A stretch of 64,000 nt of DNA. Origin: Gigaspora rosea (Eukaryota > Glomeromycota > Glomeromycetes > Diversisporales > Gigasporaceae). Both the position numbers and the translations under genes were made by a program. The notes below the pieces were generated by a model. It saw nothing but the letters and a program-made list of their open reading frames with translations. It was not told where the DNA came from and did not search any database. This document shows positions 35,377 to 45,547 of this stretch, piece by piece. Positions within the stretch are counted from its first letter, which is position 1, and each line of letters starts with the position of its first letter. Where the stretch lies: positions 9,785 to 73,784 of the forward strand of contig QKWP01001981.1 of the NCBI GenBank assembly GCA_003550325.1, in the 5' to 3' direction.

Positions 35377-35567
35377 CACTGGTCGAAATTTTTTAATATG
35401 ATAGGCCGATATTGAGAAGATTATAGGCAATATGTAACAAACCAAACATTATAAAATCGGGTAAAAGATATTCGGCTAATTAATATAACTATATAAATAT
35501 CTGCCATCCGATATCTTGTTGACATATTAATTTTTTAAAATATAAACCAAAAAAAGGCCGATATTAT
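35377..35567. mobile_element. CACTA/Plavaka left terminus
   Basis: The segment begins CACTGGTCGAAAT, the exact inverse of the ATTTCGACCAGTG end at 45535-45547. Inside are subterminal words of the GCCGATAT type in both orientations, as in CACTA elements. The paralogous site at 8104-8111 (TTTATATA) is empty, which fixes the insertion point, with ATA as the likely 3-bp target. The element continues into the single-N join at 35568, so its body is not assembled here. Confidence 0.78.
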
Positions 35568-35568
35568 N
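35568..35568. other. Single-N scaffold join
   Basis: CACTA subterminal sequence stops abruptly at this N and unit D sequence starts again on the other side. It is a join, not a biological junction. Confidence 0.9.
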
Positions 35569-36350
35569 TAAAGGATGAACAAGTGCTAGTCATACTGGTT
35601 GGTCTTATAAGTGGAATCTATAAGTGTTAACCAACTATGTTATTTAAGTTTTTTTAATTGTTTAGATGTGTGAATACAATTCCTTTAGTTGGATTGTTAA
35701 AGAACATGATAATCTTCAACAAGATATTCTTGTTTCATTAAATAAGATATGGTCTTTGAAATGTCCAAGTTTAAATTCGAATTTCTAACAAAATAAGCCT
35801 CCATGAGCCCCCAAACCTTACTTGGTATTTGTTACTTTTTTGCACTTTAGCTCATATATACTTGTACCAAGATCTAGCTTAATTGTTGCATATTCTTTCA
35901 CAGTAGTAGTGATTGCTAGAGAGAAATAATTTTTGACTGATTCTTGTTCAACTAAACCTCTAATGGCATTTGATTGTTTTATTATATTGTATTCCAACAA
36001 AGAATATATATGGTTTGGTGAGTTATTATACCATGTTATTTGAACCTTCTTCAAGGCAACAAATCAAAAAACTTTAATTTTTATATAACATAAGCCAGAT
36101 AGTCATATATTTGTTATTTGGCATTGTTCAGTTGGAATATTTTTCTTTTGTCGAGTACTTGATATTTGATGCTTTGTAAAATAACAGGCATAGGTCTTGT
36201 GAATATCACTATTTACATACTTGTATGAATTCTATTGTGTTCAAATATTCAAAATCAATAGCCACTAATTATTATTAAATTCCTCTATTGGAACTTCTAA
36301 AGTTCTATTTATAAGAGAAAATTACATTTGTTATCAGGCATGAGACTTGA
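35569..36350. repeat. Partial unit D, copy 4
   Basis: This segment matches about 34030-35040 of copy 3 and 7000-7761 of copy 1. The MULE N-terminal region reads on the minus strand at 35818-36054 with only a few changes from 34495-34731. It ends at GAGACTTGA, where the Polinton-like element begins. Confidence 0.85.
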
Positions 36351-36403
36351 AGCAGCAGGAAGAGCGAGCAGACCAAAGTGAAAAAAATATACACCCGGTT
36401 ACG

Positions 36404-36703
36404 TACTCTTCCGCCTATTGGGCCTTAATATCATATATAAAAAATGATATATTTTTTGTTATCCTACTTGGTCTTAAAATCGGGCTAGAAAATCTATATG
36501 ATGGTGTTAATTTTTATATACCAGAAATGCTCTTTAACACCTTCTACTCATTAAGATCGCTAATTTGTTTTTAACGTATTCTTCCGCCTATTGGGCCTTA
36601 ATATTATATATAAAAAATGATATATTTTTGTTATTCTACTTGGTCTTAACATCGGGCTAGAAAGTCTATATGATAGTGTTAATTTTTATTGCTTTAACAC
36701 ATA
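36404..36703. repeat. Terminal tandem repeat of the Polinton-like element
   Basis: Two units of about 173 bases begin CTTCCGCCTATTGGGCCTTA and run through CTACTTGGTCTTAA and ATCGGGCTAGAAA to GCTCTTTAACAC/GCTTTAACAC. They lie just inside the AG end. Subterminal tandem repeats are common near Polinton termini. Confidence 0.7.
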
Positions 36704-37130
36704 ATAATCTAATGAAAAAATGTCTGCCCGGTTAAAAAATTTTCACCTATTTTTTACTCCAAAAAAACAGGATAAAATTACGAGAAGATAGTTGCTCTCT
36801 CCCGAAGCCTATTAATATATTGGGTTACATAGTATCCACTAGCATGTTTTCTGCAAAGACCGGGTTCAGAGCTAGTCGGCTTGCTACAAACCTTGCAAGG
36901 AAAATGCTTCCTAGCTTTTCAATGTTCATGGCACCCTTCAGGTCAACGGCAGGTACTCCTACAGATATTTCCAGACCTGAGTAAATAGTTGCAAAAATAT
37001 TCACCACACTTTTTTGAGCCAGCTTGCTTGCAAAAATATTCGTCTACCATAGTAATAAGAAACAAATATTTTTATTTTAAACAAAAGTTTTTGCTATATT
37101 AATACAAACGACATTCAATACTTATACAAA

Positions 37131-37490
37131 ATGGTCAACTATAAAGATATCGAATCAGCATTAGTTGAGGTAATCAAAGTAGCATATAGTCAAGGCAAGA
37201 AAAAATATGACAAAATGGGATTGACATATGTGGGTTATTTAAAAATAATGCGACGTAAAAGAGATCCAGATGATCATTGCAGATATGTAGCAAAGCAACG
37301 AGCTCCAAATGAAGAAGCCTATAATGAAAGAATGGCGGATTTCAAAGACTGGTATAATGAAGAAGTGTATCAGAGTCTTGAAAAATTATATAAATTATAT
37401 TTCTTATTTGCGAACCAAGAAGAGGTTATACATAAAAGGTCTACAGAAGAAGTAAATGAAATACTTAAACTTCATGAATTAGAAATTTAA
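37131..37490 (+). CDS. Unknown protein of the Polinton-like element
   Basis: A frame of 119 codons starts MVNYKDIESALVEVIKVAYS. The product is lysine- and glutamate-rich with a predicted helical character (YNERMADFKDWYNEEVYQSL, LEKLYKLYFLFANQEE), no signal peptide and no membrane segment. No family was recognised. It lies divergent from, and next to, the integrase, which ends about 65 bases away on the other strand. Candidate roles such as a minor structural protein are guesses and not supported by any motif. Confidence 0.45.
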   Translation: MVNYKDIESALVEVIKVAYSQGKKKYDKMGLTYVGYLKIMRRKRDPDDHCRYVAKQRAPNEEAYNERMADFKDWYNEEVYQSLEKLYKLYFLFANQEEVIHKRSTEEVNEILKLHELEI

Positions 37491-37554
37491 TTTATAAAAG
37501 ACGAGGAACACCAACTTGAAGCATTCCACGAACATCTTTCATATCATAAAATTT

Positions 37555-38690
37555 TTAATTTGTAAGCACCCACTGGGGTGGTAATTCCGTGTCAGAAGGA
37601 ATAACTTGGAGTTCTTCTCTAACAAAAGACCGCTTCGGTCTATTGCCATCATTATCTTTTAGCCAATATAATATAGGCTGATTTTTTTGTACCAAAGCTT
37701 CACGGATAAAATAAATCTGAGGAGACCAATTCATATCAGTCGCTCGCATATGCCCACCTTCTAGCTCACCCGGTTCAAGTAAATATCTTACAAGAGAATT
37801 ATAAGATAGCTTGGATTCATCAAAGCCCATGGGCCCATTGTGTAACTTAGAAGATGTTGAAATAATCTGATTCATTTTTATGGCTTTTGCCGGAGCCATG
37901 CCAATTAATCTAGTTACCGAATTATTAAGGTTATCAATAATTATATAAAGATTTTTAACCCAAGCTCTCGATCTCTTAGATATAGGTAACAATAAATCAG
38001 CAGCATCCTGTAACCGAAACAATTTTTCAGCTAAAGTACGATTAAATCTTTCAACAATACCTTGGCTTCTATAAGACGTGCCAACCTTAATTTTAACATT
38101 ATATTTTTCCATTAATTCTTTACAATCAGATTTAAATTCAGAACCAGGATCGACCATTAATAATTTAGGCCAAATAAGAGGGCACTTGGAATTACTATAA
38201 ACTTTCTTAAAGGCCTTGGCCACAGAATAAGCTGACCTATCAGCTAAAGGAACCGGCCACTTAAATCGTGAAGCCATATCAACTATACATAAGCAATATT
38301 TATAAGTTATATTATTAATTCGGTCATGGGGCATATAAAGAATATCTGCTTGATAGCATTCATTAGGAACTTGTATACTATTAAAAGAGGCTCTAGGAAT
38401 AAATCTTGGCTGGGGTTTATGAATCTGATATAAAGCCTTTTTTCAAGCCAATTACACACCTCATCTATAGAAAAATCATATCTAGCTTTTAAAGAAGCTT
38501 CATACAATTTTTTCACAGTTCTTTGATATCCATTAGGATAGTAATAAATTTTACGCAAGACAATAGATATATCTAGTTCACGAAAATTTCCAGAATCTAT
38601 TTGTATTATAGGAATAGACAACATTTTTGAGCCGGCTTGCTCAGTCCATTGATCTACGATCTGTGGGACAAAATATATTTTTAAAAAAAC
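37555..38690 (-). pseudogene. Polinton-type retroviral-like integrase (fossil)
   Basis: The region encodes a DDE integrase core of the rve type. It has CLCIVDMASRFKWPVPLADR with the first aspartate, LLMVDPGSEFKSD with the second, and SQGIVERFNRTLAEKL with the glutamate. The stretch after the core has a lysine/arginine-rich tail with a chromodomain-like position unfilled. Polintons use such an integrase to insert their DNA. An upstream N-terminal piece begins near MLSIPIIQIDSGNFRE (38624), and an acceptor-like TTTTGTCCCACAG lies before it. The gene is broken as it stands, with at least one interruption. Family assignment to Polinton rather than a Ginger element rests on context. Confidence 0.72.
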
Positions 38691-38720
38691 AGATAACTAT
38701 CTTTTCTTTTTTTCGAATTT

Positions 38721-38996
38721 ATGAGAAAAAAAGGGAAAAAAATGGGGGAAAGAATCGAGCAATTTAAAGGTGCCTTATTAGCTATACAAGATCGAATCAG
38801 CAAATTTCAACAGGATCTTATCTCAAAAGAGGATTATATTAATTACCTTGAAAAAGAAATCTTAATTCGTGATAAGGACCTAGATCCATTGCGATTAGAA
38901 ATTTCTAATCTTAAAGAAAAGTTAGAAAAGGCACTACAAAATTCTGAGAGCCAAGAAAAGTACATTGATTATATAGAAAAGCGGTTAGCAATTTTC
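38721..38996 (+). CDS. Coiled-coil protein, cut by gap
   Basis: The frame starts MRKKGKKMGERIEQFKGALL and continues DRISKFQQDLISKEDYINYL, EKEILIRDKDLDPLRLEI, SNLKEKLEKALQNSESQEK, YIDYIEKRL. The heptad pattern and charge suggest a long coiled coil. YINYLEKE and YIDYIEKR repeat about 50 residues apart. The 3' end is lost in the N at 38997; the frame that continues beyond it belongs to a different element. Function unknown. Confidence 0.45.
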
Positions 38997-38997
38997 N
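38997..38997. other. Single-N scaffold join
   Basis: The Polinton-like coiled-coil frame ends and the CACTA transposase frame starts (opposite strand) at this base. Both reading frames are cut here, which marks an artificial junction. Confidence 0.9.
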
Positions 38998-40734
38998 ATG
39001 GCATTTTACTAAATAACTTGCATGACCGCATATTTTTCTTGCAGCAGGAACATCATTAGCCGATAAAATAAGTACAGCGTATATCTTGCGTCCTTCTTTA
39101 TATTCAAATGTTGATGGTAATTCTATACCAGAAGAAAATTCAATTAACTCCTCGACGATTGGAGCAAGATAATGATTTATTTGATGTTTACTAGGCTCAT
39201 TTGGACCAGGGATAATACCTAATGTTAAAATATTGTTTGGTTTGAATCGTTCTTCACGTGGTAAATTACATAAAACTCCATAAATTACCCCAGTACTATG
39301 AATTGTATAATCGAATGGTTGAAACCAGTCAATATTCATAGCTAAGCCGATATGGCTATCAAGTGTATCATTTGTAAAAAATGGCGTAGGATCATCAGGA
39401 TTTATAGCGAAATTTTTCCAGATATTACCCTCATATATGTCTGAGAAAATTGCATTTGGGACATTTCTATTTCTAGAATGCCGTAACATCACCTCAAATC
39501 CTGGCCGCTGATACATCATATAAAGTTGCTGCTTTATACTTCCAACTGGGTAAAGCTTTAATGCTCGTAATAAAGTTCCTTCATTTGTTTTTATTATCTC
39601 TGCTAATGGTTCATTACATGCCGATCGTCGTGATTCTGATCTATGATTAGGATATTCAACATATGTACACATTTTGCATGCTGGTTGATTTTCCTCTGAA
39701 TAATTTTTGACTTCTAATAGATCATAAAGTTTATGACACTTCAGGCATGCAACATATTTTTTATATTTAGTTAAGATACCTAAAGACGATTTTGTTGTGG
39801 TCAGAGAAGTAGGAAACTTATCGGCTTCATTTATTTTGAAATGTACAAGTATAATTCGAAGAAATTTAATTAATGTTTCTGTACCAACATCGGATACATT
39901 GAAACGTTGCTGATATTTCATTATCCATACGATGATCCAATCATGCGAATTATCATCGAAAGTAAACGGTGGATCAAAAACTTCAGGATCGATTTCTGGC
40001 GGAATAAAATTAACAGGTTCACGGCTTGCTTGCGAAGATTCACTTGCAGAATCACTTGAAGAAGAACTACTTGAGGAAGAAGCATCATCAGGCTCTTCTT
40101 TCTGAATTATCATAATTTCATCATCATCTGATGGTTGATATATATCAAATGGCGATGATTCTTCTAAAGCTTCATCAATGTTCATCTCTTCATCATCGAT
40201 GGGTGAAGGCATCCGAAATTTTGCTTTACCCGATTTTCTGGAGATTGGCGACTGTTCAATAAAATCATCTTCTAGAAATAAACTTATAGATTCAGTACTC
40301 GAGTTTGTATTATCATCTTCGTCACTGGCTGTTCTATCTTCTTTGGAACTATTGTTATCCGATGCATTGTTATCCGAACCACTATCATCAGAATCACTGT
40401 TATCCGAACCACTATCGTCAGAATCATTGTTATCCGAACCATTATCATCAGAATCATTGTTATCCGAACCATTATCATCAGAATCATCGTTATTTGAATC
40501 TTCACTTCCTGAACTAGCACGTTTTGGAAATTCTGGCAGTGGTTCTTCTCTATGTTTATACTTTACCGTGGACGATTGCTTGGTGATCCTACTAGATTGA
40601 CCAATTTCGGGTAAGGCCATATGGGATTGCTGTGTTCGTGGATCGACATATTTCCCTTGACATTTCGGGCACTTACATACTACTTTTTTTGTTTTGCGTA
40701 CATATTTTCCTGAACTCTCTTCGGATGACGACAT
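38998..40734 (-). CDS. TNP2-like CACTA (Plavaka) transposase, 3' end missing
   Basis: I chose the start MSSSEESSGKYVRKTKK at 40734 because it opens the family's N-terminal zinc knuckle, CKCPKCQGKYVDPRTQQSHM (an in-frame ATG also lies at 40803). Next comes a long acidic, serine-rich stretch with repeated NDSDDNGSDN units (residues about 75-130), then a second Cys cluster ACLKCHKLYDLL...CKMCTY. The Transposase_21/TNP2 signature follows: FSDIYEGNIWKNF, LAMNIDWFQPF, VLCNLPREERFKPNNILTLG, IIPGPNEPSKHQINHYLAPI and DVPAARKICGHA. It has 579 codons to the join; full-length relatives are longer. The product would bind the terminal repeats and excise the element. TATATATA at about 40858 may be its TATA box. 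No stop or frameshift is seen in the assembled part. Confidence 0.85.
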
Positions 40735-42387
40735 TATTATTTTACTATTATGGTTTTTATATTGGGTAAAATGCGTATTGATTTTTTTGCAAGATTTTTG
40801 CAAGAAAATTTATGCTGCAATTGACGTCTTAAATACTTTTTCGAAATAAATCGGCCCTATATATATAAACAATTCAAGAATTTATGCATATCATAGATTT
40901 AAATTACTGATCACTAATTAAATCATCGGAATTAATTTTCCTTGTAATATATAATACAGTATAAATAAAACACGGAAACGATTCATTCAATCAATTCTCT
41001 TCAGAACGCGTTTATTTTTTTCTTCCCGGAACACGTCAATTTCTTCTTTTTTTTTAAAAAAAAAAAAATAAAACACAAATATCTTCGTACAACATTATAA
41101 AAAGCATTATACAAATATAGTAATATTATGAGTACAGAAAGACTATCGATGATACGCATAGAATTCTTCGAATATTAACTGTTCACTAAATATCTTCTCA
41201 AGAGAAAAACAGTTGAAAAACTTAAAGGTTGCGTCAAGATAAACACGAAACATTTAACAAAGTAAACTTTTATATACGAACAGTAGAAGATATAAGTAGA
41301 ATTCTTAGAATACTTACAACTTAGACCGCATAAAGATTTCAAATGAAACAAAACTCTTCGGAAAGTTAAAGATAAACGTGTTATAACCATAACAAGGAAA
41401 AATAAACTTAATCACAAGAGCCGATATTCTACAAAATGTATATACCAAGTTTTTCACTCATATCATTGCTATAATGAACATATCTTCTCAAATGAAATCT
41501 TTTTTTTTGAAAAAATAGTACCAATTTTCGATTATTTCGTCTAACTAAAACTATTCGCGTATCTTCCTAGAAAAAGGTAAAATTATTTTCCTTTGCGTAT
41601 CTTCCTAGTCAAAAATTAATGCGTTTGTCTTTTACCTAAATATATTATAGAATTATACTACGTACGTATATAATGCATGCAACATTAAAATTTTATCCGA
41701 ATACGGAAAACAATGTCAAACATTTATAATCATGCATTAGAATGCAAACAATACCGAACCCTGATAATCATGTGACAATCAGATTGGTGCATTGTCCAAG
41801 CGAAAGGTACATTATTTTAATGTAATCATTATTTATTTAATGATATTTAAGTGATATTAATTTAATATATATATAATGTTCAATTTTCTATTCGAGTACA
41901 GAAGAATTCCAAGGAATAATGCAGAATATGTGATAATTTGGTTATTGATAATTTCTTTCGCATATCTTCCTATTATAACGATATTAATATAATGGTTTAA
42001 TTTATTTTTATTCGAGTACGGAAAAACTTCGGATCGAGTATTTATTAAGTTCGTTCGTATATCTTCCTAATGAAGTAATTTTTAAATGATATTATAGCGA
42101 TATTAATATATTTTATTTTCAGCGAAAGGTAAATTAATATTATATGCAGCTTTATTAATAAATTTTAATTATCAGGAGACATAAGACAGATAATACAGAT
42201 AATAGAAGATAATTACCATATAGCTATCGAACTTATAAAAAGGATGGTATCTTTCCTAGAAAATTTCGTTGTCGATTTCAATTCAATATCTCATCCTAAA
42301 ATTACTTTTCGCAACTAAATCAATCCTCTTTCACCTTTTTTTTACCTTAAAATTTTTTCTCATTAATTTTTTCGATTTCAATGTACA
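40735..42387. promoter_or_regulatory. Divergent promoter region with repeated TTCGNRTATCTTCCTA motif
   Basis: About 1.65 kb separates the two divergently oriented genes. A motif close to TTCGCGTATCTTCCTA occurs at 41554-41570, 41593-41608, 41957-41972 and 42054-42070, with a weaker TATCTTTCCTAGAAAA at 42248. ATTCGAGTACRGAA occurs at about 41892 and 42011, and GCGAAAGGTA at about 41800 and 42122. Clustered motifs in a CACTA control region could be binding sites for an element-encoded regulator. This is inferred from repetition only. A T8/A12 hairpin lies at about 41045-41070. Confidence 0.5.
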
Positions 42388-44674
42388 ATGGGAAAAAAAG
42401 AAAAGCAACTTCCCAAGGCTGAAAGCAGCAAGATGGCAAAGAAAAGAGCACGCAAACATAAGAAGCAAAAATGTAAGATTTCGATAAGCCGATATAGTAA
42501 TTTATTAATAATCAATTAATTATTAACTTTATATTTTTAGTAGACGCAAAGGTGATCACTGCAGCAATTGCGGGAGCAATCGCCGCTGTTCAAGACAAGG
42601 GGAAGAGGAAGCAAATAGAACCTGAACCACCATAAAGCTCTAGTTCTAGTAGTGCAGGCACTACTAGTAGTGATGATGAGAGAGGAAGATCAAGGAGAGG
42701 AAGTATCAGTAGCAGAAGCAGTAGTCGTTCCAGCAGCAGCAGTAGCAGTAGCAGCAGCAGCAGCAGTAGCAGTAGTAGCAGTTCTGAGAGTAATCGTCCT
42801 CCGAGACCACTAACAAAAGAGCAATCGTCCCATCTTCGGGTAAATATATTATTGCCTTCTCATGTCTTTTATGAATAGATTTACTTTATATTTTTAATTT
42901 TTATTTTATATTATTTTTTTTGCAGGCCGAAATTAAAATCTTGATAGAAGGCGGAAAGCTATCGGCCCAAAAACCAGATCCTAACAAAAATTGGTCTTGG
43001 CAAACAAAGAATATCCGGAACAATTTAATCCCATCAATAATAAAAAATTTGCCCAGATACAAACAACATTCGGGTGCTATCGAAACTATATTGAAATCAT
43101 ATCACAAGACGCAGAGGCGTACTTCAGCAATAAACTCAGATCCAGCCCTAAAAGCATACAATCGTGCACACATTGGGAAAAACAGTAAGGTGAACGAGAT
43201 AATAACAATTTTTTTTCTTTGTTTCATATAAATTTTTTAATTTATCATTTTTATTCATTTTTATAAAATAATTTAGAAAAGAAGAAGGAGGCGTAAGGCA
43301 TTATCATTCTTGATGAGTGCTGGAAATAAGGGTATTGGTCTGTACCCACAGGAAGATTTGGAGCGGTTTACGACAAGTCAAGGCGGAAACGCTTATTTTT
43401 TCTGGGGAAGAATGGGTGCCAGATGAGGAAGCGACTGAAAGGGGCGGGAGGGATGGGCAAAAAATAAAAAAATTAATATGCGTGAAAAAATGGTGGCGCG
43501 GACCTTATTTAAGTCAAATATATTATAGTAATGCTAAGTTACAATTAAATTAATAATGTATAGTCCTAATACAATACGTATTATTTAGTTGAAACAGCTA
43601 TTTCATAAAAGGATCGATCCGGTTGTGAAACAGCTGCAGTCTAAGAACAATAGAATAATTCCACGCCATTATGGTGAGAAGATTGATAGGGAAGATGTAC
43701 CACCACCAGATTGTCCAAGTTGGGCATTATCCGCCGAAGCCCGAGAACTATATAATATCCCGGATCCTGACTTTGATCCCGAACTATTAAGTGGGCAAGA
43801 AGATTCACGAAAAAAAAAGAAAAGGAAAGGTGGGGATAGGCACAAGAAACGAAAGAGAAGTCATACGGCTGAGACAGAAACTGAAGAACGAGCAAGTGAA
43901 ACAGGTGTAAAAAGGGGAAGAGTGGATGATGATGATAAAGTTGTATTATATGAAAGAAGAAAACCTAGAAGATCAGCAGCGTCCTCAAAAGCACCAACAC
44001 CAAAATCAGCAATATCCAGATCAGTAACACACTCAAAACCGGCAACACCCACATCCTCAAAACCGCCAACACCCACATCATCAAAACCGCCAACACCCAC
44101 ATCATCAAAACCAGAAACACCCACATCATCAAAACCGGAAACACCCACATCATCAAAAACACCTATAACATCAGAAAAAACACCTAAAACATCAGAAACA
44201 ACAACAGCTACAAATAAACCATCATCATCAATGGAAGCAATAGCAGCAGCAGAAGCCTTAATATCAAAAATACCACCAACATCATCAACGTCAGCAGCCT
44301 CCTCAACATCAACACCGGTACCACCAGCAAAAATAACATTACAATTCGCCCGAGGCTCTTCCAAAAAACCAAGTAAACTGCCATCAGAAGATGATGCGTT
44401 AGTATTTAGAGATGAAGGAGTTGAAGCTGAGGATGGAGGTGACGATGGAGGTGACGATGGAGGTGAGGATGGAGGTGAGGACGAAAATGAAAGTGAAGGT
44501 GAAAGTGTGGTTAGTGCAGAAGCTAGTGAAAAAGTGGAAAAAGGAAAACGAAAACTGGAAGATTATGAGGACAATGAAGGTGAAGGTTGGGTTGAAAGTA
44601 AAAAAAGGAAAAAAGGGTCGCAAAAAAAGAAAGATGATAAAAAGAAAGCGAAAAGATCGAAAAGAAGGCGATAA
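42388..44674 (+). CDS. Spliced CACTA accessory protein (SR- and Lys-rich), disrupted
   Basis: Exon 1 (42388-42472) reads MGKKEKQLPKAESSKMAKKR. Exon 2 (42541-42839) has DAKVITAAIAGAIAAVQDKG, an in-frame TAA, then a long Ser run with Arg (RGSISSRSSSRSSSS) and PRPLTKEQSSHLR. Exon 3 (42926-43189) begins AEIKILIEGGKLSAQKPDPN and holds WSWQTKNIRNNLIPSIIKNL, which looks like a compact helical domain. Exon 4 (from 43277) begins KRRRRRKALSFLMSAGNKGI; a T-run near 43400 shifts its frame before GEEWVPDEEATERGG and KKWWRGPYLSQIYYSN. The last exon (43589-44674) holds PPPDCPSWALSAEARELYNI, at least five tandem PxTPTSSK units and a Lys/Arg C-terminus. The junction into the last exon is unresolved. No known domain was recognised. 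Position and basic, low-complexity make-up suggest a nuclear DNA-binding helper, as TNPA is in En/Spm. The TAA and frameshift could be decay or sequence error. Confidence 0.55.
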
Positions 44675-44862
44675 ATTAGATTTTTGTTAGATTTATCTGT
44701 TATTGTGTTTTTTAATTTTAAAATAGTGTTTTTATCGGAATATAATAAAATTTAATAAATAATCAGTAAAATAATATAAATATCAGCCAATCGGCCAATG
44801 TGTATATAAATGTAATCAGTAAACAGTTAAATAGCAAAATTATACAAATATCATCAACTATC

Positions 44863-44955
44863 GCCTTCGGTGATAGCAGACCGATAGACTATAGACTCAA
44901 ATATTCGGTTTAAACCTAAAACCTATCGGTCTGCTATCACCAAAGGCGATATTTT
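44863..44955. repeat. 29-base-arm palindrome in CACTA 3' region
   Basis: TATCGCCTTCGGTGATAGCA...CGATAG faces CTATCGG...TGCTATCACCAAAGGCGATA across a loop of about 35 bases. It lies 190 bases after the accessory gene and could act as a transcript end or a protein-binding hairpin. Confidence 0.7.
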
Positions 44956-45061
44956 ATTAATAATAAAAAGATGATATATAATATCGGTAAAATATACTTT
45001 AAATTTTAGGAACCGATTACTATGAATTTTATAAATATATAACTAATCATATTAAAAATCG

Positions 45062-45178
45062 CTAATTATCGGCCAAATATTACTAAATATCGGCCAAATA
45101 TTATTCAATATCGGCCAAATATTATTCAAATATCGGTCAAATATTATTCAAATATCGGTCAAATATTATTCTAAAGAA
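45062..45178. repeat. Subterminal tandem repeat, ATATCGGYCAAATATTATT
   Basis: Five units of about 20-22 bases stand in a row, and single ATATCGGC or GCCGATAT words continue to about 45490. Dense subterminal motifs bound by the transposition complex are a CACTA hallmark. Confidence 0.8.
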
Positions 45179-45547
45179 TAAAGAAGATATGTTAAAGACT
45201 AAATAATCATTAAAAAATATAACCAATATATCAGTACAATATCGTATAAATTATAAAAAAATTTGTAAAATAGCCAATACAATATCTTCTTATGATTTAT
45301 CTAATCGTGAATTTATCACCAAAATATCAATCTAAATATCTGCCTTGTATCTTCTTTATAATTTCACTAATCTTCTACGGATATATGAGTATTTTTTACC
45401 GACTTATAACCGATATGCAACAAATTTTCTTAAATTAGCAGCCTATCGGCCTATTTTGATCCCTATCAATCTGCATCATATCGGCCTGCAATCTTCATAG
45501 GCGATTTTTAGATAATATTAGGGTAATATTTTTGATTTCGACCAGTG

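Larger units (their letters stand above)
36351..38996. mobile_element. Polinton/Maverick-like fossil, left part
   Basis: The element starts AGCAGCAGGAAGAGCG directly after unit D sequence. Polinton ends typically begin with AG, and the uninterrupted site is at about 7761. A tandem pair of about 173 bases at 36404-36703 lies in the terminal region. Parts: a short unknown minus-strand frame near 36825-37060, an unknown plus-strand frame (37131-37490), a retroviral-type integrase on the minus strand (37555-38690) and a coiled-coil plus-strand frame (38721-38996). The right side is lost at the single-N join. It looks broken, with a few interruptions, and its age cannot be judged without the other terminus. 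No capsid gene was recognised in this part. Confidence 0.65.
38998..45547. mobile_element. CACTA/Plavaka DNA transposon, right part
   Basis: The element carries a TNP2-type transposase on the minus strand and a divergent multi-exon gene on the plus strand. Its subterminal region is dense in ATATCGGC/GCCGATAT words, and its terminus ATTTCGACCAGTG (45535-45547) is the inverse of the end at 35377. The right flank ATATAG differs from what the empty site of the left end predicts (ATAGTATAT), so 35377 and 45547 belong to two different insertions. The right terminus interrupts a decayed DNA polymerase region. The left terminus is lost at the join at 38997. The transposase frame is open over its whole assembled length, which suggests recent activity. 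Confidence 0.82.

Noticed and set aside
40178-40600. Plus-strand frames of 70-140 codons opposite the CACTA transposase
   Set aside because: They are complements of the repeated Asp/Ser-rich stretch of the transposase, where the six-base repeat keeps other frames open.
43861-44364. Minus-strand frames opposite the accessory gene's last exon
   Set aside because: Complement of the PPTPTSSK repeats; the plus-strand frame has the intron context and matches the upstream exons.
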